This document shows, one piece after another, positions 8,100 to 14,839 of a stretch of 52,214 nt of DNA. Numbering within the stretch: the first letter of the stretch is position 1; every line of letters begins with the position of its first letter. The position numbers and the translations under genes were made by a program. The DNA lies in NCBI GenBank assembly GCA_006226595.1, contig SBGP01000114.1, positions 1 to 52,214 on the forward strand. The letters are read 5' to 3'. The stretch is from Deltaproteobacteria bacterium (GTDB lineage Bacteria; Myxococcota_A; UBA796; GCA-2862545). The notes beneath the pieces are model-generated. The model was not told where the DNA came from. It worked only from the letters and a program-made list of their open reading frames with translations, and did not search any database.

Positions 8100-9041
8100 A
8101 TGGCCACCGAAACCCGCACGAACGTTCGCACAAAGAAGCGAACGACCGTTCGTTCAGCGATGTTCAAGCGCAGTGCGCGCTGGCTCGGCGAGCACTTCCC
8201 CGAGGCCACCGCCTCCCTCGCGCTCGCCGCATGGTTCCGTCCGCGTCGCTTCGACCCGCCTCGCCGCGAGCACTACTGGAAGATGGGCGCACTCGAGTTC
8301 CACATCGGTCGCGGCACCCACGGCGTGCGCGCCTGGTCCTGGGGCCAGGGTCCGACCGTGCTCCTCGTTCACGGCTGGGAGGGACGCGGCATGCAGCTCG
8401 GCGGCTTCGTCCAGCCGCTGGTCGACGCGGGCTTCCGCGTCGTGACCTGGGATGCCCCGGCGCACGGCAACTCGCCGGGTAGCCGCGCCAGCCTGTTCAG
8501 CTTCGCCGACACCGTGCTCGCCGCCGCCCGCCAGCTGGGCCCGATCCACGGCATCGTGGGCCACTCCATGGGCGGTGCCGCCTCGATCCTCGCGCTGCAG
8601 GCGGGTGTGCCGGTGTCACGGGTGGCCCTCATCGCCCCCGGCGACCCGGCCCGCGCCGGCGAGCGCGTCGCGAGTGCCTTCGGCCTCACCGACGAGGTGA
8701 CCGAGGCCATGGCCCGGAGCCTGCGCGAGCGCTTCGGTCAGTCCCTCGCCGAGGTGTCGACCGCGCGCCTGATCGGCAGGATCGACGCTCCCGTCCTCAT
8801 CGTGCACGACCGCGGCGATCGCTACGCCGACTTCTCGGATGCCGAGGCCATGGCCGAAGCGGCGCCGAACGCGCAGCTGGTGGAGGTCGCGTCGCTCGGC
8901 CACCACCGTATCCTCCGCGATGCTGACGTCATCGAGGCCGTCGCCACCCACATCGCCGGAAAGCCCGTCGACGTGCTGCCCCGAGGCGTGTGCATGACCC
9001 AGGACGACCTGCTTCGCGACCTGCACCACGGCCGCGACTGA
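8100..9041 (+). CDS. Alpha/beta-fold hydrolase
   Basis: 313 residues. After a basic N-terminal extension (residues 1-60) comes the fold: oxyanion-loop LLVHGWEGRGMQ, nucleophile elbow VGHSMGGAAS (Ser), an acid in VLIVHDRGDRYADF and His in ASLGHHRILRD, so the triad is complete. The substrate cannot be told. ATG at 8100 has GGAGG 5 nt upstream. The start region carries TetR operator sequences within codons 7-18, which explains the unusual Arg/Thr/Lys-rich N-terminus. Second gene of the tetR operon. Confidence 0.88.
   Translation: MATETRTNVRTKKRTTVRSAMFKRSARWLGEHFPEATASLALAAWFRPRRFDPPRREHYWKMGALEFHIGRGTHGVRAWSWGQGPTVLLVHGWEGRGMQLGGFVQPLVDAGFRVVTWDAPAHGNSPGSRASLFSFADTVLAAARQLGPIHGIVGHSMGGAASILALQAGVPVSRVALIAPGDPARAGERVASAFGLTDEVTEAMARSLRERFGQSLAEVSTARLIGRIDAPVLIVHDRGDRYADFSDAEAMAEAAPNAQLVEVASLGHHRILRDADVIEAVATHIAGKPVDVLPRGVCMTQDDLLRDLHHGRD
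8119..8152 (+). promoter_or_regulatory. Intragenic TetR operator copies
   Basis: CGAACGTTCG (8119-8128, a perfect palindrome) and CGAACGACCGTTCG (8139-8152) lie inside the hydrolase coding sequence. The latter is the exact reverse complement of the 14-bp operator in front of tetR. Repressor binding here could form a roadblock or a loop with the upstream sites about 700 bp away. Confidence 0.55.
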
Positions 9042-9046
9042 TGCAC

Positions 9047-9077
9047 CGAGAGGACGTCGCCCGGCGGCGTCCTCTCG
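9047..9077. terminator. Bidirectional terminator-type hairpin
   Basis: A 10-bp perfect stem, CGAGAGGACG (9047-9056) with CGTCCTCTCG (9068-9077), extended by an inner CGCC/GGCG pairing. It fills the gap between the stop codons of two convergent genes. There is no T-tract, so rho-independent function is not certain. Confidence 0.5.
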
Positions 9078-9080
9078 CGG

Positions 9081-10949
9081 CTACGGCGGGTTCACGTCGA
9101 TCGTCGGCGCGCCGTCGATCAGCGACGTCTCGAGGAAGTGGCGGTACATACGCGCCGCACGCGGGTCGTCGAACACCACGTAGTGGTCGTCGTTCCACTG
9201 GGTGAACGCCGCGGTCACCGCCCCGCCCTCGTAGGTCTCGACATTGTCGGCGAGCGGGCCGACCACCTCGGGGAGCGAGCGCAGCGCGAAGCTGTCCGGG
9301 CTCGTCAGACGAGGCGCGAGGATCGGCATGCGGGCGGCGGACGCCAGGGCCTCGGCGGTGAGGTAGCTGGTCTGCTCGTCCTCCAGGCCGCTCGTGACGA
9401 GCACCGGCTTCGGGGCCTGGTCTCCGAAGTAGCCGTCCTCGGCGTACCACAGCGGTCCGTAGTTCAGCGGATCCGTGGACTCGACGAGCCACTGGAGCAC
9501 GCCCACCACCGGGTGCAGGTCGGTCACCTCTTCCCCGTCCTCGAACTGCAGCGCGTTGCCGAGCAGCTCGGCGAAGTCCTGGGGATCCTTGCGAACGACG
9601 ACGGTGATCGCGAGCCCACCCCCGACGCCCGAGAGCATGGAGGCATCCACCGTGTCGCCGAAGAACGGCGTCGCGAGCGCGCCCGTGAGCCCACCCTGCG
9701 AGTGGCCCATGAACCCGACCCGCGTGGTGTCGAGGCGAATCACGTCGCCTTCCTCGGTCTCGAACTCGAGGCCCGGCTGCGAAGCGAAGGCGTGTGCCAG
9801 GTAGATCGCGTCGAGCGCGCCCTGCCGGAAGTTGGTCCGCGCCGAGTCCGGGTTGAGCACGTTGAACGAGTGCAGCTCCTCGTCGGTACCGGAGGTCGCC
9901 CGGACACCGTGGAGCGGGTGCTCGATGCTGAAGGTCACGATGCCTGCGGTGCCCAACTGGGAGGCGACCTCCATCGCGTCGCTGCTGTTGCACGGCGTCG
10001 TGTAGTTGCCGCCGGTGCCGTGCTGGTAGATGACCACCGGCCAGCCCTCGGCCGGCATCGTGCTCAAGTCCGCGGGGGTGCAGATCCGAAAGCGCATGTC
10101 GTCCCACGCGGCAATCTGCGGGGAGCCGTCGTCGTTGAACCGGAACTCGCCACCCTCGAAGGCATAGGGCCGATCGCCGTGCTGGAACAGCGGCCCCGGG
10201 TAGGCCCCGTCGTAGCGACGCTGGAACAGGTTCTCACCGCGCGAGTTCACGTAGCGGTTGAACTGCGCCGGCTCGATGTTCTCGTGAATGAACCGCGCCA
10301 TGCGGCGCATCTCGGCGGTCGGATCACCCGTGGTGAACACCGTGGCGACCGCGACCTCCTTGCGCTTGATGCCCTCGTGGCGCAGGACCTCGTCCAGGCC
10401 TTCGAATCGCGGCAGGTCGAGATCGTCGGCCATGTCCGGGTGGGCGGCGGTCACCGCGGTCGTGACCACGAGGCCGTAGCGGGTGTTGGGACGAAGCGGG
10501 AAGCCCCAGACAGGGGCCACCGCGAGCAGGTTGCCGGGCTGGTAGGTGCGATCGTTGTCCTCGAAGGACCAGCGCACCGGCACCCGGTCCCCGAAGAACG
10601 GCGACGTGGGGTCCGCATCGACCAGGAACAAGCCAGCCCCCTCTTCGAGGGACTGCGCCGGCGTGGGCAGGCGCGTGAGGTCGATCTCGTCCTCGAATCG
10701 CAGGTACAGCGGCGAGTTGGTGCCGTAGCCGCGCAGCTCGGTCGCCGCCTCGAGGTAGCGCTCGAGCAGCGAGAGCTCCTCGGGGTTCGGGAAGCCGGAC
10801 ACGTCGAGCGTACCGTCCTCGCTGCGGCGCGCATCCGTGGGCCAGGGCGCATCGAACAGCGCCTCGCTTTCGGGCTCGTAGATCGGCAGCGGCCCGTCTC
10901 CGGGAGGAGTGCAGGCAGCGAGGGCGAGAAGCGGCAGGAGCGTGCGCAT
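9081..10949 (-). CDS. Lipoprotein alpha/beta hydrolase (lipase-like)
   Basis: 622 residues with a lipoprotein signal (LLPLLALAAC, Cys13). The N-terminal half has a domain seen again in the gene at 29544 (here LFDAPWPTDARR and DGTLDVSGFPNPEE; there YFDHPFPSDELV and DGTVDLTGFPEPTG). The C-terminal half is an alpha/beta hydrolase with VVIYQHGTGG and nucleophile motif GFMGHSQGG. It resembles the large 'virulence factor lipase N-terminal' type proteins. Probably anchored to the cell envelope and acting on lipids or esters. Its start lies 10 nt after the stop of the membrane-protein gene, which suggests shared transcription with the cysteine operon. Confidence 0.72.
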   Translation of the reverse strand: MRTLLPLLALAACTPPGDGPLPIYEPESEALFDAPWPTDARRSEDGTLDVSGFPNPEELSLLERYLEAATELRGYGTNSPLYLRFEDEIDLTRLPTPAQSLEEGAGLFLVDADPTSPFFGDRVPVRWSFEDNDRTYQPGNLLAVAPVWGFPLRPNTRYGLVVTTAVTAAHPDMADDLDLPRFEGLDEVLRHEGIKRKEVAVATVFTTGDPTAEMRRMARFIHENIEPAQFNRYVNSRGENLFQRRYDGAYPGPLFQHGDRPYAFEGGEFRFNDDGSPQIAAWDDMRFRICTPADLSTMPAEGWPVVIYQHGTGGNYTTPCNSSDAMEVASQLGTAGIVTFSIEHPLHGVRATSGTDEELHSFNVLNPDSARTNFRQGALDAIYLAHAFASQPGLEFETEEGDVIRLDTTRVGFMGHSQGGLTGALATPFFGDTVDASMLSGVGGGLAITVVVRKDPQDFAELLGNALQFEDGEEVTDLHPVVGVLQWLVESTDPLNYGPLWYAEDGYFGDQAPKPVLVTSGLEDEQTSYLTAEALASAARMPILAPRLTSPDSFALRSLPEVVGPLADNVETYEGGAVTAAFTQWNDDHYVVFDDPRAARMYRHFLETSLIDGAPTIDVNPP

Positions 10950-10959
10950 GTCGTTGAGG

Positions 10960-11346
10960 CTACCCCGCCCCGTCGTCGGCGGCATACCCTCCTCTTCCCG
11001 AGACCGCGGCATCGAGTCCGCAGAGCACGAGCACGAGGGCAAAGCCGGTGCTCACGACGCCGACCAGCGCCGCGGCAACGAACAGCGTCGAGCCTGTGTG
11101 CGGAAGCTCGACCACGCCGCCGAGCCCCACCCCGCCATACGCGAGGCCAGCCACCGAGCCGACCAGCACCGCGGTGCGCAGAGCCAGCTGCTTGCTCTCC
11201 CCGCGCGAGAGCACAGGGCCGAGCCAGCCAAACCCGTACACCGCGACGAGCACGCTCAGCGCCGCGCCAATGAGCGTCGGCCCGACGAGCGGCTGCGGGA
11301 CGAGCGCCGCCGCCACGACCGCTGCGGTCAGGCCGACCACCCGCAC
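10960..11346 (-). CDS. Small integral membrane protein, unknown
   Basis: 128 residues, largely hydrophobic, with about four predicted helices (VVGLTAAVVAAALV; LIGAALSVLVAVYGFG; TAVLVGSVAGLAYGGVG; FVAAALVGVVSTGFALVLVL). No family recognised. It starts with GTG only 3 nt after the stop of the CysO-MoeZ fusion gene and has no clear ribosome-binding site of its own, which fits translational coupling. Whether it has a part in sulfur metabolism is unknown. Confidence 0.6.
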   Translation of the reverse strand: MRVVGLTAAVVAAALVPQPLVGPTLIGAALSVLVAVYGFGWLGPVLSRGESKQLALRTAVLVGSVAGLAYGGVGLGGVVELPHTGSTLFVAAALVGVVSTGFALVLVLCGLDAAVSGRGGYAADDGAG

Positions 11347-11349
11347 GAC

Positions 11350-12765
11350 TCAGTACACCGGGAGCGACGTGTCGATCTCGGTCGCCCAAGCCTTGATCCC
11401 ACCCTCGAGGTTGAACACCTCGAAGCCGCGCTGCGCGAGGATCTCGGCGGCGGTACCGCTGCGACCGCCGGTCTTGCAGTACACGAGGATGGGCCGGTCC
11501 GTCGGCAGCTCACCCGCGATGGCGAGCACGTCCTCGTGCGGCTGCAGGCGATCTGCGAACGACAGGGTGACGATCTGGGCCTCGTGGGGCTTGCGAACGT
11601 CGAGCACGTAGGGCTTCCAGCCGGCGTCGAGCTTTTCCTTGGCCTCGTTCACCGACAGGCACTGGTAGCCCTCGGCACCGGTGGGCTCGGCGATCTCGTG
11701 GTCGTTCATCGGCACGCCGCAGAACTGCTCGTAGTCGATGAGCTCGGTGATCGGCTTCGCCTCGGGATCCCGGCGCAGCTTGAGCTCGCGGAAGCGCATG
11801 TTCAGGGCGTCGTACAGCAGCAGACGCCCAGAGAGCGTGTTGCCCTTGCCGAGGAGGATCTTCACGGTCTCCGTGGCCTGGATGGTGCCGATCAGACCGG
11901 GCAGGATGCCGAGCACGCCACCCTCGGCGCAGCTGGGCACGAGCCCCGGCGGGGGCGGCTCCGGGTACAGATCGCGGTAGTTCGGCCCGTCCCCATAGTT
12001 GAACACGCTCGCCTGCCCCTCGAACTTGAAGATCGAGCCGTACACGTTGGGCTTGCCGAGCAGCACGCAGGCATCGTTCACGAGGTAGCGGGTCGGAAAG
12101 TTGTCCGTGCCGTCGACGACCACGTCGTAGGGCTCGAGGATGCGAATCGCGTTCTCGCTGGACAGCGGCTCCTCGTAGATGTCGACCTGGACGTTCGGGT
12201 TGATGTCGTGGATCCGCTGCTTCGCCGAGATCACCTTGGGCACGCCGACCTGCGAGGTGCCGTGGATGATCTGCCGCTGCAGGTTGCTCGGGTCGACGAC
12301 GTCGAAGTCGACGATGCCGATGCGGCCCACGCCGGCGGCCGCCAGGTACATGAGCAGCGGCGAGCCGAGACCACCGGTGCCCACGCAGAGCACGCTGGCG
12401 GCCTTGAGCTTCTTCTGGCCCTCGAGCCCGACCTCTTCGAGGATCAGGTGCCGCGAGTAGCGCGCGACCTCTTCGTTCGAGAGGTCCGGCAGGTTGCCGC
12501 CCGCGATCGACGGCACGATCGTGAGCTCGGCACCGTCGTCGATCGCGGTCGCCTCTCCGTCGAGGAAGCGAATGTCCTCGTCGCCGAGGTACACGTTCAC
12601 GAAGCTGCGCAGCTTGCCGTTGTTGTCGCGCAGGTGCCGGGCGAGGTCCGGGTGCGCGGTGGTCAGTGCCGCGAGGGACTCGGCCACGGTGGCGCCCGCC
12701 ACCTCCACCGAGGCCTGGCCGCCGGTGTAGGGACGAAGGGGAGTGGGGATGTGGATGATGGCCAT
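11350..12765 (-). CDS. CysO-MoeZ-rhodanese fusion (sulfur carrier + E1-like adenylyltransferase + sulfurtransferase)
   Basis: 471 residues in three modules. Residues 1-90 are a ubiquitin-fold sulfur carrier of CysO type (IPTPLRPYTGGQASV; FVNVYLGDEDIRF; ends IAGG at 87-90). Residues about 95-345 are a MoeB/ThiF-type adenylyltransferase (ATP loop GTGGLGSPLLMYLAAAGVG; VDGTDNFPTRYLVND). NYRDLYPEPPPPG replaces the zinc-binding CxxC of Escherichia coli MoeB, as in mycobacterial MoeZ. FCGVP follows. Residues about 365-471 are a rhodanese with active-site loop YCKTGGRSG. In the known pathway MoeZ adenylates and thiocarboxylates CysO, the sulfur donor for CysM. Here the diglycine is internal, so processing or action in cis must be assumed. 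AGAGG 7 nt before ATG; 2 nt after mec. Confidence 0.9.
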   Translation of the reverse strand: MAIIHIPTPLRPYTGGQASVEVAGATVAESLAALTTAHPDLARHLRDNNGKLRSFVNVYLGDEDIRFLDGEATAIDDGAELTIVPSIAGGNLPDLSNEEVARYSRHLILEEVGLEGQKKLKAASVLCVGTGGLGSPLLMYLAAAGVGRIGIVDFDVVDPSNLQRQIIHGTSQVGVPKVISAKQRIHDINPNVQVDIYEEPLSSENAIRILEPYDVVVDGTDNFPTRYLVNDACVLLGKPNVYGSIFKFEGQASVFNYGDGPNYRDLYPEPPPPGLVPSCAEGGVLGILPGLIGTIQATETVKILLGKGNTLSGRLLLYDALNMRFRELKLRRDPEAKPITELIDYEQFCGVPMNDHEIAEPTGAEGYQCLSVNEAKEKLDAGWKPYVLDVRKPHEAQIVTLSFADRLQPHEDVLAIAGELPTDRPILVYCKTGGRSGTAAEILAQRGFEVFNLEGGIKAWATEIDTSLPVY

Positions 12766-12767
12766 GA

Positions 12768-13208
12768 TCAAGCCTCTTCGAGTGCGGGCGCCTGCCCGGA
12801 GATGGTCACCTGCTCTTCGTCCATGGCGGAGCGGTCCTCGCGGAGGCGCCAGCTGCGCGTGTCCGCAACGACCCCGCCCAGGACGGAGACGATGACGTAG
12901 GAGAGGTTCGGCAGCGCGTGGTCGCGGTCGTAGTCGCTGTAGCGAGCCGGGTGGTCTGGATGGGAGTGGTAGTAGCCGAGGATGGTGTGTCCATCGGCCT
13001 CGAGCGCCCGCTCGGCCTTCATCAGCGTCAGGCCGGAGACCTTGTACCGATTGTGGGCCGAGTCCGCGCGCTCGTTCACGAGTGCCGAGACGGCGGTGAC
13101 GCGGTGGGTGTCGGGGTCGCCGGCGAGGATGCCGACCACCTCGTGGGGAAAGCCCTCGGACGCGTGCGCGTGCACGATGTCGAGCGCCTCCTGGTCGATG
13201 TTCAGCAA
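12768..13208 (-). CDS. mec: JAMM/MPN+ metallopeptidase, Mec-type
   Basis: 146 residues with a complete JAMM zinc site: Glu23 (PHEVVGIL), His81 and His83 (YYHSHPDHP), Ser91 and Asp94. In mycobacteria Mec hydrolyses the CysO-cysteine adduct to release cysteine and regenerate CysO. The gene overlaps the end of cysM by 7 bp and ends 2 nt before the CysO-MoeZ fusion, so the three are one operon. There is no ATG; TTG at 13208 follows GGGAGG by 4 nt (CTG at 13205 is the alternative). It could also cut the fusion after its internal Gly-Gly; that is inference. Confidence 0.88.
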   Translation of the reverse strand: MLNIDQEALDIVHAHASEGFPHEVVGILAGDPDTHRVTAVSALVNERADSAHNRYKVSGLTLMKAERALEADGHTILGYYHSHPDHPARYSDYDRDHALPNLSYVIVSVLGGVVADTRSWRLREDRSAMDEEQVTISGQAPALEEA

Positions 13209-14149
13209 GGTTCCTCCCAGATGTGGGGCTCGGACAGGTACCGGACACCCGAGTCCGGCGCGATGGCGACGAACACGCCGCCTCCCGCTCGCTTGGCGAC
13301 CTCGACCGCTGCCCACACGGCCGCGCCAGCGGACGGTCCGACGAGCAGGCCCTCCTGACGCGCCAGGCGACGAACCCACGCATAGGCCTCCTCGGTCGGA
13401 GCTCCCAGGTCGATGTCGGCGAGGTTCGGGTCGTAGATGGGCGGCACCAGTGCCGTCCCCATGTGCTTCAGGCCTTCGATGCCGTGGAAGGGCGAGTCGG
13501 GCTGCACGCTGACCAGGGTGATGTCGGGCTTGCGCTCCTTGAGGAAGCGACCGGTGCCCATCAGGGTGCCGGAGGTGCCGAGCGACGCCACGAGGTGCGT
13601 GATCCGGCCGCCGGTCTGGGCCCACAGCTCGGGACCGGTCGTGCGGTAGTGAGCGCCCCAGTTCGCGTCGTTGCTGTACTGATCGAGGTACACCCAGTCG
13701 GGATGCTTCTCGGCGAGCGCCCTCGCCTTTCGAATCGCGCCGTCGGACCCCTCGAGCGGCGAGGTGAACACGACCTCGGCGCCGTAGGCCGCGAGCAGCT
13801 GACGCCGCTCGGTGTTGGCGTTCTTCGGCAGGCACAGCACCAACCGGTACCCACGTGCCGCCGCGGCCATCGCGAGTGCGATGCCAGTGTTTCCGCTTGA
13901 GGCGTCGAGCAGGGTGTCACCCGGGCGAAGCCGGCCCTCTCGCTCCGCCGTGAGCACCATTTCCCGGGCCGCGCGGTCCTTGACCGAGCCTCCCGGATTG
14001 AACCACTCCGCCTTCAGCCAGACCTCGACCCCCGCGGGCACGTGCCCACGCAAGCTGATGTCGAGCGGAATGAGCGGGGTGTCGCCGACCTCGGCTAGAA
14101 CGCCCGACGCTCCCACGTCGGACGACACGATTGCGGGATCCGCAGACAT
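13202..14149 (-). CDS. cysM: Cysteine synthase, CysM-type (PLP)
   Basis: 315-residue fold-type II PLP enzyme. The PLP lysine is in GGSVKDRAA, the phosphate/substrate loop in DASSGNTGIA, and the PLP phosphate loop in SLGTSGTLMGTG. It condenses O-acetyl- or O-phospho-serine with a sulfur donor. Being first in an operon with mec and CysO-MoeZ implies thiocarboxylated CysO as donor, as for mycobacterial CysM, rather than sulfide. ATG at 14149 has GGAGGGG upstream. Divergent from the CoaC-type gene, with about 138 bp for both promoters. Confidence 0.9.
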   Translation of the reverse strand: MSADPAIVSSDVGASGVLAEVGDTPLIPLDISLRGHVPAGVEVWLKAEWFNPGGSVKDRAAREMVLTAEREGRLRPGDTLLDASSGNTGIALAMAAAARGYRLVLCLPKNANTERRQLLAAYGAEVVFTSPLEGSDGAIRKARALAEKHPDWVYLDQYSNDANWGAHYRTTGPELWAQTGGRITHLVASLGTSGTLMGTGRFLKERKPDITLVSVQPDSPFHGIEGLKHMGTALVPPIYDPNLADIDLGAPTEEAYAWVRRLARQEGLLVGPSAGAAVWAAVEVAKRAGGGVFVAIAPDSGVRYLSEPHIWEEPC

Positions 14150-14287
14150 GGTCCCCTCCGAATCATGTGTCCTCCTGTCTCGTTCGCCGGCGTCGATGGA
14201 CCACCCATCGCATCGCCTACGACTAGACGCTAAGAAGTCTGGAGTCCCCCTGCAACGCAAGACGTTTCACGAGCTGAGTCGAGATTC

Positions 14288-14839
14288 ATGAACATCCTCC
14301 TCGGTGTCAGCGGCGGAATCGCCGCCTACAAAGCCTGCGAACTCGTGTCTCGCATGGTGAAACAAGGACATCGAATCAGGGTGATTATGACACCCTCAGC
14401 AACACACTTTGTCGGAGCGGTGACGTTCGAGGCGCTCTCCGGCGAGCCCGTGATGCTCGACACCTTCGCGACCGGCGCCGCCCCCGAGGGCGTGGGCGCG
14501 GTGGAGCACATCAACCTCGCGAAGTGGGCCGACGTCGCGGTCCTCGCGCCCGCGACCGCCTCGACGCTGGGCAAGATCGCGAACGGCATCGCCGACAACG
14601 CGCTGACCACGGTGTTCATGGCCCTGCCGCGGGGGACCCCAGCGATCCTCGCCCCGGCGATGAACACCGAGATGTGGGAGCACCCGGCGGTGAAGCGCAA
14701 CATGGACTTCCTCGCCGGTTGCGGTCGCTACGCGATCGTCGAGCCCGTGGAGAAGCGACTCGCCTGTGGCGATGTCGGGGTCGGTGGCCTCGCCGATGTC
14801 GAGGACATCCTCGCGGCGGTCCTCGCAGCCGGCGCGTAG
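14288..14839 (+). CDS. coaC: Stand-alone phosphopantothenoylcysteine decarboxylase-type flavoprotein
   Basis: 183 residues, the flavoprotein half of Dfp/CoaBC only. Visible are the FMN-binding start LLGVSGGIAAYKACELV, a His in GAVEHINLAKWAD, LAPATASTLGKIANGIADN, the PAMNTEMWEHPA motif and the substrate-clamp Cys in RLACGDVGVGGLAD. The decarboxylase makes 4'-phosphopantetheine from 4'-phosphopantothenoylcysteine in CoA synthesis. The CoaB synthetase domain is missing and must be elsewhere. Lying opposite a cysteine-synthesis operon is suggestive, since cysteine is the moiety decarboxylated. Its stop touches that of the convergent kinase gene. Confidence 0.82.
   Translation: MNILLGVSGGIAAYKACELVSRMVKQGHRIRVIMTPSATHFVGAVTFEALSGEPVMLDTFATGAAPEGVGAVEHINLAKWADVAVLAPATASTLGKIANGIADNALTTVFMALPRGTPAILAPAMNTEMWEHPAVKRNMDFLAGCGRYAIVEPVEKRLACGDVGVGGLADVEDILAAVLAAGA

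Noticed and set aside
9138-11273. 711-codon open frame on the plus strand
   Set aside because: Antisense shadow of the lipoprotein hydrolase gene; rich in Arg/His/Val without recognisable domains.
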